A stretch of DNA of 64,000 bases from Pleurocapsa sp. FMAR1 (GCF_963665995.1 NZ_OY762512.1:1922001-1986000); one strand, 5' to 3'. Shown: positions 9,430 to 18,509, counted from the first letter of the stretch. Program-made: numbers and translations. The notes: a model not told the origin generated them from the sequence alone.

Positions 9430-10875
9430 ATGACACAATTTAAAAACTCTATGCCTTTTTTAACTCAGTCTAATAATTTAGTTTTAGAAGATAATCATGC
9501 GGAATTTGAAAACTTTTGGTGCAATAACAAGTTAGATTTTGTAGTAAATAAAGATACAAAAATTCTCAGCTTTGCTTGTCAAATTCCTAACGTCGATCCT
9601 CTTGCTTGCTTACAAAGCTTTAGTCATACCAATACTCTACATTTTTATTGGGAGAATCGCAGTAAGCAAGAAGCAGTAGCAGCTTGGGGCATTGCTCGTC
9701 AAAATTATACGGGGTCTGAATCGCGATTTGACCTAGCACAGAGTTTTGTAAAAGAGTGTTTTGGGCAGGTGATTAGAGAAGGTGAAAATACTTTAAGTCT
9801 AGGCAAGCCAAGTGTATTTTGTAGCTTTACTTTTTTTGCTGATCCTAAAGAATCTGAACCATTTAAATCAGGTACATTATTTTTGCCTCGTTTTCAAATA
9901 GTTAAAAAGAATAAAAACTGCTGTTTGATTGTAAATTTTCCTCTCGCTAAAAAACAAGACAAAAGTAATTTTGTCAACCTTATTCAACAAAAGTTAAATA
10001 ATATTAATTGGTCTGATGTCGGGCGATTAAATGTTGAGAAGGAAAACAATTTTTCATCTACTGAGCGAGATCAGTGTCAAGATCCTAACTATTTTAAGTC
10101 TGTAGTGGCATCTGCGTTAGATGCGATCGCCGTTGATGAGCTAAGTAAGATTGTCATTGCCCACACTACAGATATACGCTCACCTGTGCCTTTTCAGGTA
10201 ATTAAATCTCTTAGCAATCTGCGTCAGCTTCATCCAGACTGCTATATATTTTCCACCAGCAATGGTTCGGGACAAAACTTTATTGGTGCTAGCCCAGAAC
10301 GCTTGATTAGCGTCCAAAATAGACAGCTTGTCACCGATGCCCTAGCGGGTTCTGCTCCTAGAGGCGCAAACAGTACAGAAGACTTACATTTGGGTAATTT
10401 ACTGCTCAAAAATAGAAAAGAAAAACGAGAGCATAAAGCCGTTAGCGATTTTATAATTGAGCGTTTACGGAGTATTGGCTTAAAACCTCAGCAATTACCG
10501 CTGCAACTGCTCAAATTATCTAATATTCAGCACCTCTGGACACCAATTTATGCTCATTTACCGCCAGATATTGAACCTTTAGAAATTGTGGCTCTGCTTC
10601 ATCCAACTCCTGCTGTTGCTGGGGTATCTACAAAAGTTGCCTGTGAAAAAATTCGTCATTATGAAAAATTTGCTCGCTCCTTATATGCTGCTCCTTTAGG
10701 CTGGGTAGACTCAGAAGGAAATTGTGAATTTATTGTCGGTATTCGTTCGGCATTAATTGATGGCGATCGCGCTCGACTCTATGCGGGTGCTGGTATAGTT
10801 TCTGGCTCTAACCCCAGTAAAGAATTTGACGAGGTACAGTTAAAATTACAGTCGCTTTTGAAGGCTTTGGTTTAA
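9430..10875 (+). CDS. menF: isochorismate synthase MenF
   Basis: Converts chorismate to isochorismate, the first step of phylloquinone synthesis. The C-terminal half shows the chorismate-binding domain: FIGASPERLISV, then DALAGSAPRGAN, and near the end LHPTPAVAGV, FARSLYAAPLGW and RLYAGAGIVSGSNP, which carry the Mg- and substrate-binding residues. About 480 residues is normal for the family. I chose the ATG at 9430; an in-frame TTG at 9424 would add two residues. menD follows 140 bases downstream on the same strand. Confidence 0.92.
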   Translation: MTQFKNSMPFLTQSNNLVLEDNHAEFENFWCNNKLDFVVNKDTKILSFACQIPNVDPLACLQSFSHTNTLHFYWENRSKQEAVAAWGIARQNYTGSESRFDLAQSFVKECFGQVIREGENTLSLGKPSVFCSFTFFADPKESEPFKSGTLFLPRFQIVKKNKNCCLIVNFPLAKKQDKSNFVNLIQQKLNNINWSDVGRLNVEKENNFSSTERDQCQDPNYFKSVVASALDAIAVDELSKIVIAHTTDIRSPVPFQVIKSLSNLRQLHPDCYIFSTSNGSGQNFIGASPERLISVQNRQLVTDALAGSAPRGANSTEDLHLGNLLLKNRKEKREHKAVSDFIIERLRSIGLKPQQLPLQLLKLSNIQHLWTPIYAHLPPDIEPLEIVALLHPTPAVAGVSTKVACEKIRHYEKFARSLYAAPLGWVDSEGNCEFIVGIRSALIDGDRARLYAGAGIVSGSNPSKEFDEVQLKLQSLLKALV

Positions 10876-10983
10876 TTTTTAATTGCCCCACCGAGGGAAA
10901 CAAAGGCGTATGGTTCGCCATATGTAGCCAGATTCGTACCGCATAGCGTGTTGAAATCTGGTAGTTCACTGGTCATTAATAAT

Positions 10984-11017
10984 TGATAATTGATCATTGA
11001 TAATTGATCATTGATAA
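10984..11017 (+). repeat. tandem 14-bp repeats abutting the menD start codon
   Basis: Two exact copies of TGATAATTGATCAT (10984-10997 and 10998-11011) are followed by a partial third unit that runs into the menD ATG at 11018. TGATCA is itself palindromic. The repeat takes up the space where a Shine-Dalgarno sequence would be, so menD has no visible ribosome binding site. Similar ATTGATAATTG strings are common between cyanobacterial genes, so a regulatory role is only possible. Confidence 0.6.
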
Positions 11018-12730
11018 ATGATTGACTTTCGCAATGTAAACACACTATGGGCATCAATACTAGTAGAAACACTGTACCATTGTGGCTTGACCATGGCGGT
11101 AGTCTGTCCTGGTTCGCGCTCTACTCCTTTGACCATGGCATTTGCCAATCATCCAGGGATTGAAGCCATTCCCATTTTAGATGAGCGTTCAGCAGCTTTT
11201 TTTGCTTTGGCGAGAGCTAAGAAAACTGGTTTGCCGACGGCACTAGTCTGTACTTCTGGCACAGCAGGAGCAAATTTTTATCCTGCGGTAATTGAGGCAA
11301 AAGAAAGTTATGTACCTCTGATTGTTTTAACGGCAGATCGCCCACCTGAATCACGCCATTGTCATGCAGGGCAAACAATCGAGCAGACAAAGCTGTATGG
11401 TAATCTACCCCACTGGCAGTGTGAGCTTGCTCTGCCTGAAGCTAATTTAGCCATGTTGTGCTATTTGCGACAGAATATAGTCCAGGCTTGGGAAAAATCT
11501 CTTTTTCCTGCCCCTGGAATAGTACATCTTAATCTTCCTTTTCGCGAGCCTTTAGCCCCGATAGAACAACCAGAATTAGCTGAGTTTAAAAGTAAGTTTC
11601 CACTTCAAGACTTTTTTGAGGCAGTTGCTTGTCCTTTACCTATTAATGCTCAGATTTCTACTTTACCCTGGAATAATTGGCAAACTAAATCAGGAATTAT
11701 AATTGCTGGTTTGGCTCAACCAAAAGATCCTCAAGCTTATTGTCAGGCGATCGCAACTTTAGCGCAACTATTGTCTTTTCCTGTCTTAGGCGAAGCATTA
11801 TCTCCTATTAGAAACTACAGTTCTCTCAATCCTTATTTAATTTCTACCTATGATTCAATTTTGCGTCAGAATCAGGCAAGCAAAGAACTTATTCCTGAAG
11901 TAATTATTCAAATTGGCGAACTTCCCACCAGCAAACAGCTAAGAAACTGGCTAAATGATATTACTGTCGAACGCTGGATTATCGATACTCGGATTGAAAA
12001 CTTCGATCCTCTCCACGGAAAAACAATTCATGTTCACAGTTCAATTGAGCAAATTGCCCATAATCTCAATTCTCAGCTAGAAAACCGCCCCTGCTCAAAA
12101 TACTGCCATCAATGGTGTGAATTAGAAACCGCAACGAGAACTAATTTAGATAATCTTCTAAAATCTCTAGAGACAATGTATGAAGGTAAAGCTGCCTGGT
12201 TGCTTTCTCGTAGTTTACCCGCCACTACACCGATTTTCTTTGCTAACAGTATGTCAATACGTTATGCGGAATATTTTTGGCAACCAAATGATAATCACCT
12301 TGTTCCTTATTTTAGTCGTGGGGCAAATGGAATTGATGGCACCCTTTCTACTGCTTTAGGAATTGCCTATCAAGATACAGGGGTATTGTTAACAGGAGAT
12401 TTAGCTTTACTACATGATACTAATGGCTTTTTGCTGCATGAAAAATTTCAAGGGCATTTAACTATTGTGCTGATCAATAATAACGGTGGCGGAATTTTTG
12501 AAACGTTACCGATCGCCAATTTCGCCTTATTTGAAGAATATTTTGCTACGCCTCAGTCAGTTGACTTTGCTCAACTGTGCGCTGCCTATGATGTCGAACA
12601 TAAATATGTAAATGATTGGCAACATTTACAAGAGTTACTTGAAAATTTGCCGACAACAGGAATTAGAGTTTTAGAAGTTATTTGCGATCGCGTCCAGGAC
12701 GCTGCTTGGCTCAAGAACAATCTGTCTTAA
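11018..12730 (+). CDS. menD: MenD, SEPHCHC synthase
   Basis: A thiamine-diphosphate enzyme of 570 residues that joins isochorismate and 2-oxoglutarate in phylloquinone synthesis. The N-terminal Pyr domain shows VVCPGSRSTPLTMAF and the catalytic-glutamate region PILDERSAAFFALARAK. The C-terminal PP domain shows RGANGIDGTLSTALGIA, GDLALLHDTNGFL and LINNNGGGIFETLP, which bind the diphosphate and magnesium. Length matches the family. The N-terminus (MIDFRNVNTLWASILVETL) fits other cyanobacterial MenD proteins, which confirms the start despite the absence of a ribosome binding site. Confidence 0.95.
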   Translation: MIDFRNVNTLWASILVETLYHCGLTMAVVCPGSRSTPLTMAFANHPGIEAIPILDERSAAFFALARAKKTGLPTALVCTSGTAGANFYPAVIEAKESYVPLIVLTADRPPESRHCHAGQTIEQTKLYGNLPHWQCELALPEANLAMLCYLRQNIVQAWEKSLFPAPGIVHLNLPFREPLAPIEQPELAEFKSKFPLQDFFEAVACPLPINAQISTLPWNNWQTKSGIIIAGLAQPKDPQAYCQAIATLAQLLSFPVLGEALSPIRNYSSLNPYLISTYDSILRQNQASKELIPEVIIQIGELPTSKQLRNWLNDITVERWIIDTRIENFDPLHGKTIHVHSSIEQIAHNLNSQLENRPCSKYCHQWCELETATRTNLDNLLKSLETMYEGKAAWLLSRSLPATTPIFFANSMSIRYAEYFWQPNDNHLVPYFSRGANGIDGTLSTALGIAYQDTGVLLTGDLALLHDTNGFLLHEKFQGHLTIVLINNNGGGIFETLPIANFALFEEYFATPQSVDFAQLCAAYDVEHKYVNDWQHLQELLENLPTTGIRVLEVICDRVQDAAWLKNNLS

Positions 12731-12750
12731 CCTCTTGATTAGTCTAAACT

Positions 12751-13650
12751 TCAGTAATTAATAAATTCTTGTATTGTTTGCCAAACTTGCTCAACTAAAT
12801 TAGAACTACCACTATCAAACCAATGGATGTTTTTGTTTTTTCTAAACCAAGTGCGCTGGCGTTTGGCAAATTGACGGGTGTGAGTAACAGTTAGAGCGAT
12901 CGCCTGTTCTAAATTAATTTCAGCAGCTAAATATTGTTTGATTTCGCTATAGCCCAAGGTATTTAACAAAGGTAGATTCTTACCGTATTTATGGCAGAGA
13001 TAGTCTACCTCTTGGACTAATCCCATCTCGATCATTTGCTTAGTGCGGATGGCGATTCTCTTGTCTAAAGCTGCCACATCGCCGTCTAAGCCAATCTGTA
13101 AAATAGGATAATTAGGTGGATTTTCGCCTTGTTGGGCGGTAATAGGAACACCCGTAACATAAAAGACTTCTAAGGCTCTTAAGGTTCTAAATTGGTCGTT
13201 AAGATGAATTTTTCTGGCTGCTTCAGGGTCAACTTGAGCTAACCAGCCGTGAATTTGTGCTTGTCCCAGAGAAGACAATTGCGATCGCAATTCTGGCTGT
13301 GGTGATACTCTGGGAATCTTTAAGCCTTTAGTAATTGCATCTAAATATAATCCCGTACCACCCACCAATAAAGGCAAAGAATGATTGCTAGTCTTAATCA
13401 ATTCTTGAGTTTGCTGCTGATATTCTGCTAGAGTCAATGTCTCGGTTGGCTCACAAATATCAATTTGGTAATGGGGAACTGATTTTTGTTCGGCTAACGA
13501 TGGTTTGGCTGTGCCAATATCAAACTCGCGGTATATCTGCCGAGAATCTGCGCTAATGATCGCTGTGTTTAAACGTTGAGCAATTTCTAAAGCTAAACCA
13601 GATTTACCGCTGGCAGTCACACCACAAATAACAATTAGCATATATGCCAT
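12751..13650 (-). CDS. miaA: MiaA, tRNA dimethylallyltransferase
   Basis: Transfers a dimethylallyl group to A37 of tRNAs that read UNN codons. The P-loop is GVTASGKSGLAL near the N-terminus, followed by SADSRQIYREFDIGTAKPS (the substrate-tRNA aspartate region) and PLLVGGTGLYLDA. The C-terminal region holds RQFAKRQRTWFRK, the conserved tRNA-contacting arginines. About 299 residues is usual. The start could be this ATG or a second one three codons in (13641), nearer the P-loop. The gene converges with menD, 20 bases away. Confidence 0.95.
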   Translation of the reverse strand: MAYMLIVICGVTASGKSGLALEIAQRLNTAIISADSRQIYREFDIGTAKPSLAEQKSVPHYQIDICEPTETLTLAEYQQQTQELIKTSNHSLPLLVGGTGLYLDAITKGLKIPRVSPQPELRSQLSSLGQAQIHGWLAQVDPEAARKIHLNDQFRTLRALEVFYVTGVPITAQQGENPPNYPILQIGLDGDVAALDKRIAIRTKQMIEMGLVQEVDYLCHKYGKNLPLLNTLGYSEIKQYLAAEINLEQAIALTVTHTRQFAKRQRTWFRKNKNIHWFDSGSSNLVEQVWQTIQEFINY

Positions 13651-13742
13651 TACGTTTTTAGATTATGACAGCCCTTTTGAATTGTGATTCGCCTCTAGGA
13701 TTCATAACGTATCACATCAATAAATATTGTAGGTCATGAATG

Positions 13743-16463
13743 TTAACCAAAATGTTTCATTGCTAAAGGCTGTAGTTTGTATTTAAGAGAATCAATTTCT
13801 TTAAGTTCTAAACCTCTTTGAAACACTTGATCGATGGGTAGCATTTGCCCCTCAATGGTCATGAACTTGTGATCTTTGGTAGCACGTATACTTAAGCCAT
13901 TATCCAAAGTATATTCAAAAACTTCTTGTATACCGCGATCGTGCCACTGCGCTACAGGCTGAGTATAAACTAAACCATTCTTATCTACGGTATAAACGCT
14001 ACATTCGATTTTTGACTCAACTATTTTGCCAATGGGTAACGCCCCATATTCGACGGTATGTATTTCTGTGTCGTAGCTGAGGCAATACTCGGCAAATAAT
14101 ACCATCTGATCGAATAGTTCGTTTGCTACCTCTTTCCTAACACCATTTTTGGCCGAACCATCAATAAACTTCTCTCGATGCTTCTCCATTTCTGCTAGCT
14201 TTTTTTTACCCATGCAGCGACGAAGTAAATCAGCTTCACCTAAAGAATAACCTGCCAATTCCTGAGCAATTTTCATAATTTGCTCTTGATAGACAATTAC
14301 TCCATAGGTTTCTTTGAGGATGGATTCCAATAGAGGATGCTGATAACTAACCTGTTCTTTGCCATGTTTGCGATTAATAAAAATCGGAATTAATCCTGCG
14401 TCTAGAGGTCCTGGACGATAGAGAGCAGAGATAGAAGAAAGATCTTCAATTCCCGAGGGTTTTAAGTCTTTGGTAATCTGTTTCATGCCGTCAGATTCGA
14501 GTTGAAAAATGCCCTCTAAATTGCCAGCGCGGAAGAGTTTATGAGTCTTTTGAATATCGTCAGGCAGCTTTTTATGCGTACCCTTAGCGATGATTTCTAA
14601 TGCCTTGCGTTCATCTAGAGGTATTTGATCTAAATCTAAAGTAACACCCTGGGTTTTCTGAACTAGACTGGCTGCTCGCTGAATGGTAGTTAGATTCTTC
14701 AAGCCTAAAAAATCCATTTTCAACAGACCCATAGCCTCAACATCTTCCATGTAATATTGAGTAATTACTGAGCCATCATTATTTTTTTGTAGAGGTACGA
14801 TTTCATCTAAAGGTTGGGAAGAAATAACTACTCCCGCAGCATGAACCCCAAAAGTTTTATTTGTACCTTCAATCCGAATTGCCATATCAACCCAGTTACG
14901 AACTGCAACCGAACCGATTTCCTCTTTATTATCGTCATAAATGGGTACGTTTTCGTTTTCATAAGCCTGTTTAAAAGCGGGTTCGGGAGTGCCTGCTGAG
15001 ATCATTACCTTAAGCTTAGTCGGCTTCCCTCGCACTACAGGAATCATCTTAGCAATACGGTTTTGTTCGCCAAAGTCGATTCCTAATACCCTGCCAACAT
15101 CTTTTAATACCGCCTTGGAAGTCATGCGGTTAAAGGTGATAATTTGGGCAACATTTGCCTCACCATACTTCTCGGTAACGTATTTAATCATATCGCTACG
15201 GCGATCGGGACAGAAATCTGTATCTACATCAGGCATAGACTTCCGTTCGGGATTGAGAAAACGCTCAAACAGTAAACCGTGATGAATTGGGTCGATATTA
15301 GTAATTTTGAGGCAATATGCCACTAATGACCCCGCAGCACTACCCCTTCCTGGTCCAACGGGAATATCATTATCTCTAGCGTATTTAATATAGTCCCAAA
15401 CTACCAGAAAGTAAGTAGAAAAGCCTTTTGACTGCATGACCTTAAGTTCTACCTCAAGCCTTTGCATATATTCAGCAGGAACTTCATGATGGTTGCGACA
15501 CTTGAGCCTTTCCAATAAACCCTGACGAGTAACTTCTTCTAAATAGCTATCAGCTGTATGTCCTGCGGGAACGGGATAATCGGGAATACGGGGTTCGCCT
15601 AAAATGTTGTAAGGTTGGACTTTATCGGCTACCTCTACGGTAGTTGCGATCGCTTCTTCAATCACATCATCTTCTAAATGATCGCGAAACAGCAGCCTCA
15701 TTTCCTCGGCAGACTTAAGATACTCCGTACCGCTATAGCGCAGTCGTTTGTCATCGGTAATGCGCTTTTGGGTCAGAATACACAATAGGGCATCGTGTGC
15801 CTCTACGTCATAGCAGGAAATAAAATGAGAATCATTCGTAGCAATGATTTGAATGCCCAATTTACGAGCAATATTGACAATTGCCACATTCACCATCCGA
15901 TCTTCTGGTGAACCATGATCCTGTATCTCTAGGTAATAATCATCGCCAAATAAATCCTGATACCATTTAGCTACCTTTTCTGCATGGACAAGATCGCCTT
16001 TTAAAATTGCCTGGGGAACTTCTCCCCCTAAGCAAGCACTAGTAACAATTAAGCCTTCGTGATATTTCTCTAATAGTTCTTTATTAATACAGGGACGGGC
16101 AAAAATACCGCTCCCCTGAGAGCCTTTGAGATGGGAAATAGTGGTTAGCTTAACTAAGTTTTTATATCCCTGGGTGTTTTTTGCCAACACCACCTGATGA
16201 TATTTGCGATGGCGTTTTTTCTTTTCGGTAATGTTGACTTCTATATCACCATTGATTACATACATCTCATTGCCAATTATTGGCTTGATGCCTTTGTGGC
16301 GACAGACTTTGATCAGTTCTATCGCCCCATACATTACCCCATGATCCGTTAGGGCGATCGCTGGCATATCTAATTCTAAAGCGCGATCGATTAGCTGAGG
16401 AATCTGAGATGCACCATCTAGCAAGCTATAGTCGCTATGAATATGTAAGCCAACAAAAGACAT
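13743..16463 (-). CDS. dnaE: DNA polymerase III alpha subunit, N-terminal part, with N-half split intein
   Basis: Encodes the N-terminal part of the replicative polymerase. The PHP domain is at the start ([28 protein letters not shown]). The polymerase core follows, with [16 protein letters not shown] and the catalytic aspartates in [12 protein letters not shown]. After about 793 extein residues, ending VLFAEY, the sequence enters the intein at CLSYDTE and stops 113 residues later. In cyanobacteria with split dnaE the C-half is encoded elsewhere and protein trans-splicing makes the full enzyme; no C-half lies in this window. I start at [15 protein letters not shown] (16463), as in other cyanobacterial DnaE-N proteins, rather than eight codons upstream. 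The 5' end is duplicated at 17369-17475. Confidence 0.97.
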   Translation of the reverse strand: MSFVGLHIHSDYSLLDGASQIPQLIDRALELDMPAIALTDHGVMYGAIELIKVCRHKGIKPIIGNEMYVINGDIEVNITEKKKRHRKYHQVVLAKNTQGYKNLVKLTTISHLKGSQGSGIFARPCINKELLEKYHEGLIVTSACLGGEVPQAILKGDLVHAEKVAKWYQDLFGDDYYLEIQDHGSPEDRMVNVAIVNIARKLGIQIIATNDSHFISCYDVEAHDALLCILTQKRITDDKRLRYSGTEYLKSAEEMRLLFRDHLEDDVIEEAIATTVEVADKVQPYNILGEPRIPDYPVPAGHTADSYLEEVTRQGLLERLKCRNHHEVPAEYMQRLEVELKVMQSKGFSTYFLVVWDYIKYARDNDIPVGPGRGSAAGSLVAYCLKITNIDPIHHGLLFERFLNPERKSMPDVDTDFCPDRRSDMIKYVTEKYGEANVAQIITFNRMTSKAVLKDVGRVLGIDFGEQNRIAKMIPVVRGKPTKLKVMISAGTPEPAFKQAYENENVPIYDDNKEEIGSVAVRNWVDMAIRIEGTNKTFGVHAAGVVISSQPLDEIVPLQKNNDGSVITQYYMEDVEAMGLLKMDFLGLKNLTTIQRAASLVQKTQGVTLDLDQIPLDERKALEIIAKGTHKKLPDDIQKTHKLFRAGNLEGIFQLESDGMKQITKDLKPSGIEDLSSISALYRPGPLDAGLIPIFINRKHGKEQVSYQHPLLESILKETYGVIVYQEQIMKIAQELAGYSLGEADLLRRCMGKKKLAEMEKHREKFIDGSAKNGVRKEVANELFDQMVLFAEYCLSYDTEIHTVEYGALPIGKIVESKIECSVYTVDKNGLVYTQPVAQWHDRGIQEVFEYTLDNGLSIRATKDHKFMTIEGQMLPIDQVFQRGLELKEIDSLKYKLQPLAMKHFG
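13746..14084 (-). other. N-terminal half of the split DnaE intein
   Basis: 113 codons at the 3' end of dnaE-N. Block A starts with catalytic Cys1 (codon 14082-14084, CLSYDTEI); block B is [10 protein letters not shown] with the conserved TxxH-type histidine; the segment [12 protein letters not shown] is typical of cyanobacterial DnaE inteins. The tail after [14 protein letters not shown] has an extra [13 protein letters not shown]. Cys1 and the block B histidine are present, so it should be able to splice with its C-half. Confidence 0.95.
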
Positions 16464-16549
16464 AAGTAATAAATTATCAATAATCAATTACCAATTATCA
16501 ATGATTTTATTGGTGTCGTGGGGAAATTGGGTATAAATATTTATGATTT
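16357..16549. repeat. 193-bp direct repeat, copy at the intact dnaE 5' end
   Basis: Covers the first 107 coding bases of dnaE plus 86 bases of its leader. It matches 17369-17561 along its full 193 bases without gaps and with only four substitutions. The two copies flank the VapBC-type toxin-antitoxin pair. Two of the four differences lie in coding sequence and both are silent. Confidence 0.95.
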
Positions 16550-16695
16550 GAGCGTAGGGCGAGCGCTTCTAAATAATAAATACTTGCCATTTTTAATTTT
16601 TAGATGTGGCAAGCAAAAATAGCTAATATTTTTGCGGATATACTTATAGGAAAACCACTTTTTACTTACTTTAGCAGAAGGTGCTTTTCTATAAA

Positions 16696-16932
16696 ATGAC
16701 TGAACTATTAAAACAAGCGATCGCCAAGCTCGAAAACCTGTCTGATAACGAACAGGATAATATTGCTGCAATTATTCTCGAAGAACTTGAAGACGAGCAA
16801 AAACGAAAAAATACTTACTCGTCAGACAATCTTGCCGACTTGATTCAAGAAAGGTTTGCTCAACTTGGCGGAATAGACAATTTACTTATTGCTTCTCGCG
16901 AGGCAATGCGCGAACCTCCCGAATTTGAGTGA
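16696..16932 (+). CDS. vapB: VapB/FitA-like antitoxin
   Basis: A 78-residue protein directly upstream of a PIN-domain toxin gene, with which it overlaps by one base (TGATG). The start is the ATG at 16696, giving MTELLKQAIAKLENLSDNEQ; a longer frame from 16681 lacks support. The N-terminal half is helical with acidic ends (IILEELEDEQ) and the C-terminal half (QERFAQLGGIDNLLIASREAMREP) is the probable toxin-binding tail. It should neutralise the PIN toxin and repress the operon, though I see no clear DNA-binding motif. A decayed homologous start occurs at 18256. Confidence 0.75.
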   Translation: MTELLKQAIAKLENLSDNEQDNIAAIILEELEDEQKRKNTYSSDNLADLIQERFAQLGGIDNLLIASREAMREPPEFE

Positions 16933-17348
16933 TGATTATTCTCGATACCAACGTTTTATCAGAATTAATGAAATCACAGCCCGATCTCTCTGTTGTTAGC
17001 TGGATCAAAAAACATAAACCAACAAACTTATTTATTACTACTTTAACTCAAGCAGAAATTCTCTATGGTTTAGAAATTCTCCCAATAGGTAAACGCCGTA
17101 ACGATTTAAAAGCAGCAGCTATATCTATGTTCGAGCTAGATTTTTCTGGGCGAATTTTGCCTTTTGATCCTGATGCAGCGGAATTATTTGCAACTATTGC
17201 TGCCAAAAGAAGAAAAATTGGACTTCCTATTTCTCAAATTGATGCTCAAATTGCCGCGATTGCACTTTCTCATCGTGCAACTCTGGCAACGCGGAATGTT
17301 AGAGATTTTGAGGAATGCAATCTCAATATAGTTAATCCTTGGGAATGA
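16932..17348 (+). CDS. vapC: VapC/FitB-like PIN-domain toxin
   Basis: A 138-residue PIN-domain ribonuclease toxin. The acidic active-site residues are visible: MIILDTNVLSELMK (Asp near residue 5), TQAEILYGLEIL (Glu) and ISQIDAQIAAIALSH followed by LATRNVRDFEEC (two Asp). Family members cleave tRNA or rRNA. The ATG at 16932 is preferred over a GTG one codon upstream, since it overlaps the antitoxin stop in the ATGA/TGATG style of coupled pairs. The gene is intact. The pair lies wholly between two 193-bp copies of the dnaE start region. Confidence 0.88.
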   Translation: MIILDTNVLSELMKSQPDLSVVSWIKKHKPTNLFITTLTQAEILYGLEILPIGKRRNDLKAAAISMFELDFSGRILPFDPDAAELFATIAAKRRKIGLPISQIDAQIAAIALSHRATLATRNVRDFEECNLNIVNPWE

Positions 17349-17361
17349 AAATATCAGTCTT

Positions 17362-17475
17362 TTAGGATATCGCTGGCATATCTAATTCTAAAGCGCGATC
17401 GATTAGCTGAGGAATTTGAGATGCACCATCTAGCAAACTATAGTCGCTATGAATATGTAAGCCAACAAAAGACAT
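17362..17475 (-). pseudogene. dnaE: truncated second copy of the dnaE 5' end
   Basis: The duplicated dnaE start codon and 35 codons are kept in frame, then the sequence leaves the repeat and stops, giving a possible 37-residue peptide that ends LELDMPAIS. The duplicated leader suggests that the same promoter signals may be present. It cannot encode a polymerase. Confidence 0.9.
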
Positions 17476-17561
17476 AAGTAATTAATTATCAATAATCAAT
17501 TACCAATTATCAATGATTTTATTGGTGTCGTGGGGAAATTGGGCATAAATATTTATGATTT
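17369..17561. repeat. 193-bp direct repeat, second copy of the dnaE 5' end and leader
   Basis: Same orientation as 16357-16549, four substitutions, no gaps. It ends where the sequence changes to the GIY-YIG pseudogene region. Together the copies bound an 819-base unit that carries the VapBC-type pair. Confidence 0.95.
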
Positions 17562-17628
17562 AAGGAATAGGGCGATCTCCTCTAATATAAAATGTGTTTG
17601 CTTATCAAACTTCATATGAGAATAATCA

Positions 17629-18056
17629 ATGGTAGATAGTATAAAGAAAGAATTGTCGATCCAAACTATATTTACTTTATTTTTGATGGAAAATACTTTA
17701 AAATTGGTCATTCAAAAAATCCCAAACGAAGAGTGTATAATTTGCAGGTTGGCTGTTCGGAAAAAAATCTTTTTTTAGGTGCATTAATACGTCTTCCCAA
17801 TAAGCATTACGCATTTATTTTAGAAAAAGAATTACATAATATCTTAAAAAACCATGAAAATGTTCATGTAAAGGGAGAATGGTATGACCTTCTTAATAAT
17901 GAAGGCAATCAAGAATACGATCTATTATCATCTTGTTTTAAATATTGTACTTTTCGAGTTACAGATGGCCTATATTTATGTATTGATGAAGTATTTTTAA
18001 AATATTATGATGATGAAAAAAGATTACTCGATCTTATAGACGTATGCCTTGAATGA
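17629..18056 (+). pseudogene. GIY-YIG (T5orf172-like) nuclease gene with a 5' frameshift
   Basis: The reading frame ending at 18056 contains, when read upstream of its nominal start, NYIYFIFDGKYFKIGHSKNP followed by KRRVYNLQVG, a GIY-YIG-type signature (YIY, then FKIGxSxxPxxR). The good start (ATG at 17629, VDSIKKE) is in another frame; loss of one base near 17652 in GAAATT would join them. The C-terminal part (LEKELHNILKNHENVHVKGE, then WYDLL) also fits this family, whose small members are nuclease-like proteins of phages and mobile DNA. About 140 residues when restored. Probably inactive unless the downstream frame starts at a rare codon. Confidence 0.6.
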
Positions 18057-18255
18057 GTTTTTGTTAAAGCTAATTGAGATAATTAAAGCAAAACAAGTCA
18101 TAATGCAAAGCATAATCGCTTGGGTAAATATGCTGTGAAGTTGCACTAAACATAATTCTCTATCTTTCAGATGCAGCAAACAATAATATCCAAAATCTTT
18201 ACAAATATACTAATAGAAAAACTATTCGTTATCTTGCCAAAGGAGAGTCTATAAA

Positions 18256-18294
18256 ATGACTAAACTATTAGAACAGGCGATCGCTTTAATTTAA
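18256..18294 (+). pseudogene. stub of a VapB-type antitoxin gene
   Basis: Thirteen codons (MTKLLEQAIALI then stop) that match the start of the antitoxin at 16696 (MTELLKQAIAKL). The 90 bases upstream also resemble the leader at 16605-16695, including TCTATAAAATGACT, but with many changes. The rest of the gene and its toxin are missing. It overlaps the end of the hicB pseudogene. Confidence 0.7.
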
Positions 18295-18509
18295 GAAGAT
18301 ACCGCAAATTTTCTTACTTCTGGTAACGTTTCTCCTTCTTTTAAAGCGGATTCGATTAATAACTCCAATACCTCTTCCGCATATTTGAGTGCTTCTGCAT
18401 AGATTTCGCCGTGAGTATGACAAAATTCGCCCTATTCTGGAAGACTAGCTATAAAATAGTTATTTTCGTTACTCCATTGAATAATAACGGTATAGTTTGA
18501 ATTTTTCAT
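18291..18509 (-). pseudogene. hicB: HicB-type antitoxin gene with an internal amber codon
   Basis: Reading from the ATG at 18509 gives a HicB-like protein of 72 codons: YTVIIQWSNENNYFIASLPE, a TAG at 18432-18434, then GEFCHTHGEIYAEALKYAEE and VLELLIESALKEGETLPEVR. The family usually has an aromatic residue at the interrupted position (LPEW or LPEF before G), so one base change from TGG would explain the stop. No hicA toxin gene is found on either side. It is an orphan remnant of a HicAB system. Confidence 0.8.

Noticed and set aside
10872-11072. 66-codon minus-strand frame across the menF-menD gap
   Set aside because: Made mostly of the TGATAATTGATCAT repeats and the start of menD read backward.
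16357-17561. Assembly duplication of the dnaE start
   Set aside because: The copies differ at four positions and have different flanks, which argues for real biology, though long reads would settle it.
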